DNA from: Alnus glutinosa
Lineage: Eukaryota; Streptophyta; Magnoliopsida; Fagales; Betulaceae
Assembly (NCBI RefSeq): GCF_958979055.1
Contig: NC_084892.1
Coordinates: 25,272,501 to 25,336,500, forward strand
Length of the DNA stretch: 64,000 nt
Reading direction: 5' to 3'
The notes beneath the pieces were generated by a model. That model searched no databases, had not been told where the DNA came from, and saw only the letters and a program-made list of their open reading frames with translations. Both the position numbers and the translations under genes were made by a program. Shown one piece after another: positions 1 through 12,229 of the stretch. How positions within the stretch are numbered: the stretch's first letter is position 1; each line of letters starts with the position of its first letter.

Positions 1-502
1 AGAAAAGAATTTTGTAGCACTTTAACAAATTTGAAAAAGGTTTCAAAAAAGTTATAGGGGTTATAAAGTTACAAGAATGAGCTTCCCCTCTCCCTCTCTT
101 CAAAAGAAAAGAATGAACTAGCTAGCTCTTTAAGCGATTTAAAAAATGTTTCAAAGACATAATAGCATCTTACAGGGAATAGTTAAAGCTACAAGCAATT
201 TAAGTGAACTTTGAAAGAACCCTGAAATTCTACAAAAAAAATAAAAAAATCATATTCCTTACATAAAATTTCTCTTTATTATCTAGTTGCTATGATGTTT
301 TGATCGGCATTTTTTGGATTCCTTTGTGTACATGTCTCTGTCAAACTAAATAATTTGTGTATATGCAATATAATTCTGAAGATGTTAAATTCTCTTCTGT
401 TCGGCATGTAGACCTAACACTATCAATTAATCAATCGACTGAGAATAGCTGCATGGCACTATAATGGATTCCTTCCTTTGCCACGTCAATAACCGTTCTC
501 AT

Positions 503-698
503 TAGGGGCAGAGCCAGCCCCCCCAAGTTGGGGGGGCCAAATTGAAAAAAAAAATTTGGGGGGGCCAAAATTTGAAATAATAATAAATTTTGGGGTAAAA
601 TTTTAATTTTTTTTAAATTTTTTTTAAATTTTTTTTTTTTTTGGGGGAGAACCTTGAGGCTTGGGGGGGCCCCAAGCCTCAACGTGGCTCCGCCCCTG
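503..698. mobile_element. Non-autonomous hAT miniature element with 8-bp TSD
   Basis: The element begins taggggcagagcca and ends tggctccgcccctg, a 14-bp imperfect terminal inverted repeat. It is flanked by a perfect 8-bp direct repeat gttctcat at 495-502 and 699-706, the TSD size expected of hAT transposons. The interior is homopolymer-rich (runs of G, A and T) and has no transposase. This explains the low-complexity minus-strand open frame crossing it. Confidence 0.85.
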
Positions 699-1225
699 GT
701 TCTCATGATTCTCGACATGAGTCAATCGGATGATAGGGGTAGTGGGTTGTAGGAAATATTTACAATAGGAAAATCTCTGATGAAAGCGTAACACGTGGTA
801 GACAGTTATGATAAAAATAAAAAAAATTATAAAGATTGGCAGACATCCAGTAAAATAGGATTTTCGTCTCCTTCCTTTATCCTTTATATACTACCTTTTA
901 TTTTATTCATACTGACTTAAGCATCAGAGTTACTTTTGCCAGCCCACTCCAATAGGCTACTTTGTTATGTTTTTCTCTCCTAACTTGCAGGTATTTCCGA
1001 TCATTACCTCGACACGCAGTCAAATGTTTTAACATCTTCTAAGATTGTTTTATAAACATCTATATCAAAATATACATCTTCTAAGTTATGAGTTATTTTA
1101 ACATTAAAAAATTAAGGCTTCTGTTTTTTTCTTTTTTGTTTCATACAGACGTGTGCATACGTATGAGGTATGTGTCTGTATGCTCTGAGTTTGTTTCAAT
1201 TCTTCAGATTCCCCCCAAACAAAAA

Positions 1226-1406
1226 GGGAAATGCTAAACATCTTCCACTCATCCCCCCTTCATCACCCTCTTTTCCTTAAAAAAATTGATTTTTATTAAA
1301 AAGTTGTCTCTGATGTGACATCAGAGACAACTTTTTAATAAAAATCAATTTTTTTATTATAAAAGGGTGATGAAGGGGGAAAGAGTGGAAGATGTGTAGA
1401 AGGGCT
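1226..1406. mobile_element. Mutator-like foldback MITE
   Basis: This is a nearly perfect palindrome centred on position 1317, where tgatgt-g-acatca forms the turn. The arms run from about 1229 to 1405 and include catcttccact on one side and agtggaagatg on the other. A 10-bp direct repeat caaacaaaaa flanks it at 1216-1225 and 1407-1416, close to the 9-bp duplication expected of Mutator-like elements. It has no coding capacity. Confidence 0.7.
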
Positions 1407-2044
1407 CAAACAAAAATGCACGTACGACTCAGTCCCTGCCGATCTGGAGAGTTATCAACTTATCATTAAGTCAAAATGTATAGAAGCAGGTAGTACTTAA
1501 TTAGGAGTGAATCATACAAAAATGAAGGTAGTAATTAGTGATAATTAATAAGGACATGCATATGGAAAAATTGAAGGGGTCTGAGTCCAAGATAAATAAA
1601 CTGCCAAAACTCAACTTCGGATTGATATAACGTCCCGATCTTTGATTATATCACAACTTGTACAAGTGGGTCAATCAAAAGTTATCAGTTACTTTCTAAT
1701 ATTGAATGACAAAAGTCATTATCTCGATCTTCTTTTATTTTGGATGGTTGAAGTGGTACATATTTGTGATTTGACATTGTAACAAATAAATCGTACGAAT
1801 TTTTAAAATGAATAATTAACTCTTTCTAATATATATATGCCTATGTAACGAATAAGTCTTTTTTATAAATTCTTGCTATATATATATATATTGAAAAGGT
1901 CATTATAAAAGTACAAATTAACTCTTACAAATTATATTAAAAAAAAATGGAAATTGTTAAACCATCTCCTATGACTATCTGGTTGGTTCGGCCATCCTCA
2001 TAATGCACCAGATAAGGACAATGAGACAAGTCTATTAAATGAGA

Positions 2045-2046
<2 letters not shown>

Positions 2047-2120
<74 letters not shown>
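2047..2120. repeat. Compound AT/GA microsatellite
   Basis: A run of AT dinucleotides passes directly into a run of GA dinucleotides, about 74 bp in all. It is likely to vary in length between individuals. Confidence 0.9.
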
Positions 2121-2121
<1 letters not shown>

Positions 2122-3574
2122 CTAGCCATTTCTCGAAAAAACCATAACTCTAATTCATAAAACCATCAATCACACCTAGCATGAAACCTTGGGACGAGAT
2201 CCACACAAACAACAATGTGGGGGACGAAGAGGCAAGTCAGAGCTAGAGCAGCTAGCCGATCATAAGATGCAATGAGTGGTTGGACATGAGGGCCTACACA
2301 AGCCTCTCCTAGGCGTACACAAAGATATACGCCTCTTTATTACAAACCATTGCGAGGACCACCCAACAATGTGCTTGGAGGCTTTGTGATGGTTAAAGGG
2401 GGTGGTTTGGCCACCTCCAGCGGTCAAATTTGGGAGTGGTTGAACCACTGTCAAGGACTCAAGGCCCTTGAAGTTGGTTCGGCCACCCCAATGCTACTAA
2501 AACCAATTTTTTTTTTTTTTTTTTTATCATTTTTTTTAATAATTTTTCTTTATCGGTAAATTTGAACTTTTGTAATGACACTCCAGAAAAAATGACCAAA
2601 ATTTGTACATACGGACTTATATATTACATAAATATACTACATAGTTTTTTTTTTTTTTTTTTTGCTAAATACTAGCTACTTGGAGGCTTTTTTTTTTTTC
2701 TTCTAAGCATAATACATGGAGTTATTTATTCATTTGGAAGCCCTAAAAATTTATTTGTCGACTAATTTTAAATTTTTTTAAAAAATATGCACAATTAATA
2801 GATGCATCATAACATGATAATATTTATTATGAAAGTGAAATAGAAAGGATTGTATCCTACTGTGACTTCTTAGTATAGGAAAATATTTATTACTAATAAA
2901 AAAAATAAAAAAATTGTCAATTTAATTGTGAGGTATATATAGTTATATATATACTCTCCTAGCTGTTTCCAGAAGGATGGGCGGCCTAAGCGAGGCCATC
3001 ATAAGTGCAAATTAAAGAAGCACATAATTGTTTCCACATACAAACAAATGAAGAAAAAGACTTGGGGGGTGGTAATGACTCTTTAATCACCAGCTTTATC
3101 GGCAGTCGTAGATTTTCAAACAATCTTAGCTAAGCGGCTAAGCCCATTGTTTCTTACTCAAGCTTCTCTACGAGGTAGCATTATTCGTCAAAAACAACAC
3201 TTTGAAAAGGGTACAAGGGTTTGATTGGAAGTCAGAGATTAGAGCCAATAGAATGCCACTTTCTAAATTATTATTTTTCTTTTTGTCGGTGCAACGTGTA
3301 CAATACCCAACAATGCTCATATGTAGCATGAGTCTATTTAAAAACAACTTATAATCATATTGACTTTCTAGATATAATAATTTTAACAAGAGTTTATCCA
3401 ATAACTGATAGGCACTGTCACATAAATCTAGTGCGATAAGGTAGAATGAAGGTTAGATTCGTTCTAGGTGCATATATATCCCTTTCCTTATTTTTTCTCT
3501 GAGGAGGAGAATAGATGAGGCGATTCAAGTGCGATATGGGGGTAGGATATATAGGTGCATACTACTACTCATTG

Positions 3575-3727
3575 AAAAATGTTACATACTATATTTTTAT
3601 CACACTCATATAATATCTTATTGGGCTGATGTGGCAATGTTTATCAACCCTTAATTTTTTATTTTTTTATTTATTTTTCAACAATGACTTATCAGCCCAG
3701 TAAAATAAGTGCGTAGTATGTAACATT
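3575..3727. mobile_element. Inverted-repeat MITE
   Basis: The left end includes gttacatacta and a subterminal gggctgatgtggcaatg. The right end mirrors these with cagcccagtaaaata and gtagtatgtaac. No coding sequence is present. Related termini recur near 23.1-23.9 kb. I could not fix the flanking duplication. Confidence 0.5.
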
Positions 3728-6154
3728 ACTCTTACCCATTAATTAGTACGTAGTCATAAATTTGAATCATACCTTTTTTCTTTCCACCTCTCATTTAAAA
3801 GTTAAATTCTACGTAATTAGTACTTTTACCTTTTCTCTCCTATACTTACGGAAGTGTTAAAATATTTGATTAAATTATTAAACACGCCCTTTCTTGTACT
3901 AAACTTTTTTTTTTTTTTTCCTACACCATTTAAGTGCAAATCATTACTAAAGATAATCATGAAATTAGAAGATAATGCAGATAGCTATGGTGATGCAAAC
4001 AGAAAATAACATGAATTTGACCCCCACCCACCAAGATGAAAATAGATTGAAAATGCTGGATGGATAACACTTGGCCATGATAGTGCCAGAAATTGTATTT
4101 TTATTCAAGTAATCAAGTAAATTCCTCCTTTAAAATGTTGGGTTTATATCTAATCAACCGGGAAATAATACCAAGTTGGACCATGACATGCCCCTTCTTT
4201 CGTCACCTAACTCCCCCACATAGACCTTAGCACGCAGTTTTGCTTTTGCTTAGGAGCAAGGACGCTTGAGTTCTGCTTTGAAGCTAAAATCTAGAAGTGG
4301 AGAAAGAAAACTACAAGAAGATCAATTTTTAACCGCAAGATAATCCGATCAATATGATCGATGATGCAAACGATGACTTCATTTTGGATTGAGACTCTGG
4401 AGTGGGTGTAGCGATGAAGCAAGCATGCCACAGCTTCATTATATTACATGTCAACGGCATTTTTTATATTTTTTTTTTTAAAAAAAAAATTATTCCCGTA
4501 TATAATATATATTTTCTTATCAGATAAAATATAATTTCTCCCAGCTACTACCTGTCTTTTATTTCAAATATTCGGTACGCGGGTTGTGACTGGTCTTATA
4601 CCTTATGAGGTAGACTAATTAATTGGAAATATATTCACGTTTTTTATCCAATATTCAACTGCAGATAAATAAAAAATTAAAAAAAAAAAGGGGGGGGGGG
4701 GAGGGGGGGGGGGGGGGGGAAATTGGGTGGTCTCATTCTTAATTAATCTGTGTACTTATTTTCTTTTGGTTTGTTGGTTTTGTACTACGCGTACTCGGAC
4801 TGGAAGAGAGATCTATAATTGTTTTTGAAAGAGATTTATGGCTGTTTTTAGGCGGATGACTGATGAAGAGATTATGTGAAATGGAAATCATAACCAAATG
4901 GATGTTTACCACTTGGTTTCCATAGCGCTATCGTTTGTTGCAGGAGTTGAAGAAACTAATAAATTATTCGTTTGATTAATCACCCATATCTGATCACAAT
5001 CATGCTATATATTATATTGCGTAGATGATTGGGTAATTAACCATGATTAGATTTTGTTTCCCTCGTGTTATAGATGTGCTTTTCATTTATCATATGCCTT
5101 ATTTACCTGCAGAATGGAATAAAGATTTCTCATTTGGAGGCCAATTAGCTTAATTCTTAAGCAATATATATATATAATAAAATAAAAAATTAAAGAAAAC
5201 TTTGAAAATGAGGGAGGATATGGCCTTCTTGGCCAACACTCAGTTTTGTTCTTGCTTGCTTATTGGATATATATCACATCTAGACAAACAAGTTTTATAA
5301 AATTTGAAGATGAAACCTTGGCCATTTGTTTAAGAATGAATTAATAAATAAAAACAGGGCGGACCAATTATCTTTGTTAAAAACGTGAAGAGACCTCAAA
5401 ATTAAGAATCGTATTTAATATATTGTTATACATCTGTGCAATCAAGGACAGAATTAGTCACTAAACTCTAGAAGGGCTGGACTCCATTGATATTTTTTTG
5501 AACCGGCCATCATGATTAGGTCAAAAATAAAAAATAACTCCTAAATATGCTTAAAAAAAAAAAACTTACAAGAAAAGGGGGGCTAAGAACTTGGGAAGGG
5601 CCATGGCCGCTCCCGGTCCTCCCTTGGCTTCAATATTCTTGTGTGTAGAAAAAAATTAGCTCTTATTTTTCTCATCTCAATTGTATATTGATTGTATAAC
5701 AGTTTAATGATTTTTATTTTTCCAAGTTCTTGTTGATTCTTATTATCACGTCATCTTAGTTGTATGTCGATTGTATAACAGTCTATTAGTTTTTCTTTTG
5801 ACAAGTTCTTGCCGTTTTTTACTACTACGTTATTTTAGTTGTATATAGTTATATAACAATTTACTAAAGAATATTACTCTAAAACCAAACATAGGAAATA
5901 AAATAAATAAATAATGGAATAAACAAATGGATAAGAGTGAGATCTGGTGAAATGTAATAAGGATGGCCAGATGGGTGTAGTTCGGATGGAGCTTTCGAGG
6001 TCTTCGTGCGGTTTTGCGTTGAAGTCTCCCGCGGCTTGGCGTGAAGAGCTGGAGTACTCCAATCCATTACCCGGCCACGTCATCAACCTCCCTTCCCTCT
6101 TTTAAACCCATCCCACACCCCCACCTCTCCTTCAATTCTAATTAAGAACCACCT

Positions 6155-6190
<36 letters not shown>
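6155..6190 (+). repeat. CT microsatellite in the 5' leader of the 97-aa gene
   Basis: About 16 CT repeats lie immediately upstream of the start codon at 6206. CT-rich leaders are common just downstream of plant transcription start sites, so this tract is probably transcribed 5' UTR. Confidence 0.7.
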
Positions 6191-6191
<1 letters not shown>

Positions 6192-6205
6192 GGCGCACAA
6201 CAAAA

Positions 6206-6499
6206 ATGGAGGGTCTAATTCCTTTTGTGTACAAAGCCATAATGCAATACAAGAATGGAAACGAAGGTCAAATAGGGTCGTGGTTCAGTGAGTCACCTTC
6301 AGCTGCCTACATGCGACTTCCCGGCGACTCTGGTCGTTTCCAAACGTCGGATATACAACTTTTCCGTTCAGACTGTCGCTTCTCTAATACCTCTTCACCA
6401 TCTTCCAGGGCTCCTTCTACGACGACCCAGATAATAGTGTCGTCCGGAGTTCAATCTCCGCTTTCTCGCTTGACTCCCCGTCGAGTGGCAAGTACATGA
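6206..6499 (+). CDS. Small conserved plant protein of unknown function, 97 aa
   Basis: A single exon encodes 97 residues beginning MEGLIPFVYKAIMQYKNG. This resembles a family of short angiosperm proteins that I recall as sharing an MEGLIPFVY start, a GSWFSESPSA motif, a SGRFQTSDIQLF motif and a basic C-terminus ending near TPRRVA; all of these are present. I see no signal peptide or membrane segment, and the C-terminal half is Ser/Thr-rich and probably disordered. The start is the first ATG after a CT-rich leader, in a good context (acaaaaATGG). The length seems usual for the family. No biochemical function is known to me and none is inferred. Family membership rests on memory, not on an alignment. 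Confidence 0.7.
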   Translation: MEGLIPFVYKAIMQYKNGNEGQIGSWFSESPSAAYMRLPGDSGRFQTSDIQLFRSDCRFSNTSSPSSRAPSTTTQIIVSSGVQSPLSRLTPRRVAST

Positions 6500-8659
6500 T
6501 CAACATCGCACCTGGCCTGCCAAAAGAAAGCAGAACTTGTTAATTTTATGGGCTTTGATGATTGATCGCATCTACAGGATTTGTGTATGATCGATGATAT
6601 TAAGTTTAATCTTTTCTTCTTTGCTTTTAATGGCTTTTAATTAGTTTGGTTTGGTCAGTGATAAGCGTGTGGGAAAAAAACCAAAGGGACCCCTCCGCTT
6701 TGATCTGCTGTTGTAAGTGTGAAAAATGTGTGAAGGTCATTAGGGAAATTACCTTCCAAATATGCAAGTTGTAAATATGGTTTGTGATGTCTGAACAAGA
6801 CCATATGTGCCGGCCATGGCCAAAGGGTCATATCCTTAATTAACTGTAATCTCAATGAAGCAGTTGGCTTTTCTCTTGTCTGTTCTTCTTTCCCTTTCTC
6901 TTACTTTTCCTCTTTGGGGATATGGTTGACGTTTTCTTTTTATTAGCTTCTGTTTTTCTTAATTCTCAAGTTTTTGGTTGAGAAAGATGCTGTACGTGGT
7001 GGATAGCGATGAGCGGGCCGGGTCAAGAACACACTTAAAACCACAATAAATAATTCTCGTAGGAAGACTCTTTGTATTTGGGACTTCTTTATGTATTATT
7101 GGTCACGCAAAATGTGACCATTGTTGTACAAAAAATGTGCCCATTATTATGGTGTGCCCATCATTAGCCTGACTTACAATAATATGTATGCCATTAGGGA
7201 ATCAACAGAAGAATCAACCGTATAAGGAAGTACAAAATCAAATCAAGAACTTAACACAAAATCATCTCAAGCCCAAACCTAATAATGAGTTTCTTTTTTT
7301 GTCTTGATTTGTAATCTCACCTACCACCCACAGTTGTACTTCTTGTCTATCGTATATATACCCCTAAGAGATATGCTATTTGATTTTTTTTTTATTATTA
7401 TTCTTTTGTCCTTTTTCCGATAACCTGGTATTTTCAATTCATATTTAGATTAATCATATTTATAAAAGAAAAGAAAAAGGAAAAAAGGAAAAAGAAAAAA
7501 AAGATGAAGATGGAGGGAGATGAAAGAAAGAAATGAGAATACAAAATAACACTTTTCTATAATTAGGGTCTATTTGGGTTCATCGCTCGAACGGGAATCA
7601 GACATAAATTTTGAAAATTGTCTTAGCCTCATCCTTACGAAGCATGTATTGATCTCTTTCAAGTCTAATAAAATTCTTATAGGAAGATCAAAGCTCATTT
7701 TAAAAATTGCGATTTTAAAATGTGCGATTTGAAAATATTATTTTTAAAAACGCAGTTAAGCGTTTAGCAAAATCGCAATTTAGCTTTTAAAATTGTGTAT
7801 TTTCAAATCGTAATTTTTAATAAAACGTAATCACAAAACGTTGAAATCACGTTAACTTTCTCGAAAACTTGAAAGGCATGGAAGGGCAGCTTGATATTTA
7901 TAACTCCTGCTAGGGTTTGACTGGCTTCATCCATTTATGAGCACAAGAATTTTGCCATTGGACAATTTTTGATATAACCCATAAACTCGACATGAATTTA
8001 ACACAAAATTATTGAGTTATGATTTAGGTGTGTGACCTGTTTATGTAAATGAATCAAGTTATAATTAACCTAAATAGTGTTATATACATACTTCAATACA
8101 ACCCGAACTCAACAAGCAACATTTAGTGCTCATAACTTTTTATACAACCCATGAACTTGATACAAACCCAACACGAAATTAACAGGTTAAAGTTGGTCAA
8201 GGGATTTGATCTATTCAATTAAATGGGTTGATTATCTATGCATCGACATAACTCGAACCTGATACATGCACGAGTACAAATTATTACCCCTTACAATATG
8301 GTATGGATTAAAAGTGGGTTTTTTAATATAAGGAGGGAACAATATGGGTTTCTCAAATAATCCTCACTGAGGCATTGCTGACATTCACGGAGTGCGTCAT
8401 TGGCGCAAAGCGTTGCGTGGACTGTGGCCACACTCCAGTGCCATATCCACTCAGCACAGGAATTCCGTTTCATTTTCCTTGAGGATAAGAATTTATTTTG
8501 TTACATTTAATATTGTATGTAGTACAAAAATTGAAATTTTTTATTTATTTTTTTAAAAAATAAAACTGGAATATATGCACCATTAAATATAAAGTATAAA
8601 AATCATTTTCATTTCACTTGTACCTTCCCTTTAATCATGCTATTTAGAACATTCACAAT
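6500..8659. other. 3' flank and intergenic DNA with repeat remnants
   Basis: The first few hundred bases are probably the 3' UTR of the 97-aa gene. Near 7680-7860 there are repeated, partly inverted motifs of the type gcgattttaaaat, suggesting a decayed MITE. Near 7940-8280 the text has short repeated phrases typical of eroded non-autonomous hAT elements. No gene is seen. Confidence 0.5.
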
Positions 8660-9585
8660 TAGGGATGTAAATAAGCCAATCCGTTCGACAGCCCGCTCGG
8701 TTTAGCCCGATCCGAACTCGAGCTCGATACTGTAGAAACTCGATCGTTACTGTTGAAACCCGCTCGATTAGTAAGTGATACATACCCGACTCGCTCGACA
8801 AAACTCGATAAGGGCTCGCGAGCTCAACTCGTTTAAAGCTCGACCGGATCGCTCGCCCGACTCGTTAGCTCGTTCATATCTTACATATATATTAGTAAAT
8901 AGTAAACATAGTATAATATATATAGTATTACATATTAATTATAATACTTTGATAACAATATTGAGTATGTTAAATTAACATATTAAGTTATTAATAGTTA
9001 GTATATAACAATATAAACAATATTAAATAGTTAGCATATATATATAAACACATATATCACATCACACATGGTTAACAATAGTTATATATTATACTTATAT
9101 TATAGTTACTTAGTTATATAGAATATATTAGACTTACTATTTGTTCACATTATACATATACCATTGTTTATACTCTGTAGTTATATATAATAACATATTA
9201 TTAATTTGTTACTTATAAACTATAGTTATGTAATATATTTTATAATATGCCTTATATACTTACATATTATATATTTATGTTATTAATAAATACATAGAGG
9301 TTGTTCATAAATTTGGGCTTGAATTCTGTTTTGATCACTCATTGAAAAATTTAATAGTTTACATCGAGCTCTAGTTGAGCCGAGCTTGTCCAGTAACCCG
9401 ACTCGGCTCGAATGTCATTTTCAACGAACTCGAGCTTGAGCTCGCCCAAGTTTTAAACGAGCCGAGCTTGAACATGTAATTTATAGCTCGGCTCGAATTC
9501 GAGCTCGACTATTTAGGCTCGACTCATAAACGAGCCAGTCTTGAAATCTTTGAACTCGACTCGGCTCGGCTCGATTATATCCCTA
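8660..9585. mobile_element. Non-autonomous hAT element with CTCGA-rich subterminal repeats
   Basis: The element starts tagggatgtaaat and ends attatatcccta. An exact 8-bp direct repeat ttcacaat flanks it at 8652-8659 and 9586-9593, as expected of hAT transposition. Both ends, for roughly 200 bp, are packed with short motifs such as gctcga, ctcgagc and ggctcg in both orientations, the pattern of hAT subterminal transposase-binding repeats. The AT-rich middle holds no transposase, so mobilisation would need a transposase in trans. Confidence 0.85.
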
Positions 9586-9815
9586 TTCACAATGAACACC
9601 GCTGCCCAAATGCTGTTTCATTTACGAGTAAAGCACATACAAATACGTTTGGGCAGTAGTCTGAGTGTCTGGGCAGCAACCTGGGCGTTTGGACAGCAGC
9701 ATCACACGAAGGAGAGGAACGTTCCAGCATTTTTTTTCGTATGCTACAACCACATAGAAGTTATAGTCATTTTGATATGTTGGCTTTTGTATTTAAACAA
9801 TTAGAATAATATTTA

Positions 9816-9990
9816 TTGAGAAATGATTGTTGTACAACTACTGACACAACTATTATACAACTCTTTTTCAAATTAACTATTGGATATGTTTTCCTACATG
9901 TGGGTCATAAATATCCAATGGTTGATCTTAAAAAAAATTGTTAAAATTGTACAAGAGTTGTACGAAAGTTGTATACAGTCATATCTCATA
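9816..9990. mobile_element. Inverted-repeat MITE (gagaaatg ends)
   Basis: The left end gagaaatgattgttgtacaac is mirrored by gttgtatacagtcatatctc at the right end. A related partial copy lies at about 10160-10290, sharing accattggatatgt. No open frame is present, and the flanking duplication is not clear. Confidence 0.55.
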
Positions 9991-10025
9991 TTTGAAATCC
10001 CTAATTCTCTTTTGAGATAGAAAAA

Positions 10026-10150
10026 TGATAGATGTACAACACAGGTACAACAACTTCACAACACCCATCACATGGGGGTGGGCCCCACACACTGGGGCCT
10101 ACCCAATGTGAGGGGGTGTTGTGAAGTTGTTGTACCTATCTAGTGTAAGA
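10026..10150. mobile_element. Palindromic MITE, family copy 1
   Basis: The left arm gtacaacaacttcacaacac is mirrored by gtgttgtgaagttgttgtac. The centre is GC-rich (ggtgggccccac). Related copies lie at about 19848-19975, 22836-22945 and 26785-26915. No coding sequence is present. Confidence 0.6.
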
Positions 10151-10288
10151 ATCAATCCTCTTTGAGATATGATACGTTTATAACTTATGTACAATTTCAA
10201 TAACTTTTTTTAAAATCAACCATTGGATATGTAGGACCTACAAGTAAGAAAACAGGTCCAATTGTAGTTTGAAAAGAAAAAGTTATTA

Positions 10289-11997
10289 GGCCTCTTTGGT
10301 TCGCGAAATGAGTATTTCATTAAGAAAATTAATAATTATTATTTGGAAAGAGGAAGAGTGAAATGGAATAATTATTCCAATTTCTTAGGTTGGTGACAAC
10401 ACATATACCACAATTGGAATAGACCCAAAATTACTAAAAAACCTACATAATTTCTTATTTTTCCAAAAAACTCAAATTTTAAAAAATAAATAATAATGTT
10501 GAACCTAATTACTCACAGATCTGATTTTTTTGTTTGAGTTAAAGATCCCTTTCAATATATTAAGAAAAAGACCAATCGGTCAAATGTCAAGAGTTACAAA
10601 GAATCCCTAATAAACCAAATTAGAGGCACTATGGGTAGAGTTTCCTCTACACCGGGCAAGTCAGACTTAGACCATATTAGACCACAACTGCCAAAAAAGA
10701 ACTTAGACAACAGAAAGATGTATCTACATAGCATAAAACCCTACTTGTTTTAGGAGAGGACACACATTCTGAGCTATAAAATAACTTTTACATACTAGGT
10801 TTTTGATCTTAAACAAACAGAGTAGGCTGCATAAAAAACTACAACACACAACAGGCAGAAAAAACAGGCTTCAACCGCACTGGCCAATAGAACACATGGA
10901 CAGGGCCATAACCATTGCCTCCACGTCATCTTATTCTCGTTGGTTTGGGTCCCCTTTTTTCTCTTCGGTTTTTCCTTTTGCTTTCCCTATTTCCTCGCCC
11001 GGAGCCCCTTTTGCAAGAGGGCGGTTACCCTAAAATGTAACCGCTCTTCTCCCAAAAACCGTCCCTACAGAGAATCATCTGGCGTCGTCAAAGCACTTCT
11101 AGGTTTCGAAGTGAGTGAAACCCTCATCTTGATTTCTTCGTCATCGTCAAAACAGTTCTTTCACAGAAAAAACAAGAAGCTCTGGAATAGGGGATTAAGA
11201 ATCCTTCGTCGCGACAAAACAGAATCGCATCAAAATATCCTCTTGATGCCCCTAAAGGAGACCTATACACCGACAAACAAATCATAGCTTTGAAGGGAGA
11301 CCCATTATGGTACACAATCGAACCTATTTTTCACGCATCAGGACTGATAAACCCATGAATAAAAACTAAATGCTTGGGAAAGGGAAAAAGCCTCCGCCAA
11401 TACGCCCCAATCGAACCAAGAGAAGAAGCCACCACAAAAATTGAAAACAACCTCTCCATCCCAAACCAGGACGAGATAAACCAGCTTCTCCTCTAAGGAT
11501 CCAATTACATCCACAGAGAGAATAATACTTATTCAGAACCTAAAGACAAAACAAAAAACAAAACACTCCATGGTGCTTCTCTCCTCCTTTACAACCAAAA
11601 ACTTTCTTTTTGCTCTCCTTTTGCAAATAACCGCTACAGAGCATTTTGGGGGCAAGATTACTTCCACACAAACCCAAGTTAACAACGTCACATATCTGAT
11701 TTAAATTCTTTCTATGTTTGTTTTTTAATTTTTTGAATTTTTGAATTTTTGAATTTTTTTTTTTTTTTGAGTTTAGTTTTGAAAAATTAAAGAAAAAATA
11801 TGATTTTTTCTTTTTTTTTGAAAAATGTTGTCTAATTCCTCACGAATAGCTATTTCTCTAAAAAATGCTATTCCTCTTTGTAAGAGAATATGAGAATAAC
11901 TATTTTAAGGAATAAATTCCTACCAAATAAAGAAATAACTATTCAAATAGAATAGTCATTTCATTATAGTGAATTATTTCGCGAACCAAACGAGGCA
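10289..11997. mobile_element. PIF/Harbinger-like (Tourist-type) element, interrupted by a non-LTR insertion
   Basis: The left end ggcctctttggttcgcgaaa is mirrored at the right end by tttcgcgaaccaaacgaggc. The flanking trinucleotide is TTA on both sides (10286-10288 and 11998-12000), the duplication typical of PIF/Harbinger elements. Removing the nested retroelement at 10528-11688 and one copy of its duplication leaves about 534 bp, a normal MITE size. No transposase is present. The right end lies about 300 bp upstream of the likely transcription start of the GDP-mannose pyrophosphorylase gene. Confidence 0.75.
10528..11688 (-). mobile_element. Non-LTR retroelement fragment nested in the Harbinger-like element
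   Basis: A short T run at the left end would be the poly-A tail of a minus-strand element. Flanking repeats cacagatctgattt (10514-10527) and cacatatctgattt (11689-11702) are a 14-bp target-site duplication with one mismatch. The interior has only short broken frames, so no protein family can be assigned. It is probably a 5'-truncated or non-autonomous LINE. Confidence 0.55.
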
Positions 11998-12065
11998 TTA
12001 GAGTTGTACAAGAATTGTTTCTCTCTTTTTTTTTTTTTTTTTGGGCTTTCTCTTCTTTGTATGCC

Positions 12066-12085
12066 CAAGGTGACGTGGCAGAATG
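12066..12085 (+). promoter_or_regulatory. ACGT-core (G-box-like) element upstream of GDP-mannose pyrophosphorylase
   Basis: The string tgacgtggca at 12071-12080 contains an ACGT core in a GACGTGGC context, a motif bound by plant bZIP factors in light- and ABA-responsive promoters. It lies about 260 bp upstream of the first 5' UTR donor site. The function is inferred only from the motif and its position. Confidence 0.35.
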
Positions 12086-12229
12086 AGCCTTGGATTACGT
12101 GTAAAGTATAGCAACTCGTGCACCCTAGGGCTATCCATGTCCAAAGAGGGGGCCAACTCTCGTTAGCCTTACTGGACGCAGACTCCACCATATTTACTCT
12201 TTTTTAAATCTCAGAAAGCTTCCGTTTTG

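Larger units (their letters stand above)
1..6050. other. Intergenic AT-rich DNA with small transposons, no gene seen
   Basis: I find no convincing gene here. The stretch holds the hAT miniature element and the Mutator-like foldback listed separately, AT and GA microsatellites near 2047-2120, and a poly-G tract at 4690-4719. It also holds a short inverted-repeat element near 3579-3725, with termini reading gttacatact and agtatgtaac. Between about 5640 and 5870 are two head-to-tail partial copies of the MITE family that also flanks the large Mutator-like element at 51.5-57.2 kb; they share the string tgtataacagtctatta. The open frames in this stretch are short and low in complexity. Confidence 0.6.

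Noticed and set aside
431..718. 95-codon minus-strand frame with poly-Lys and poly-Pro/Leu
   Set aside because: It runs through the homopolymer-rich interior of a hAT miniature element with defined ends and duplication.
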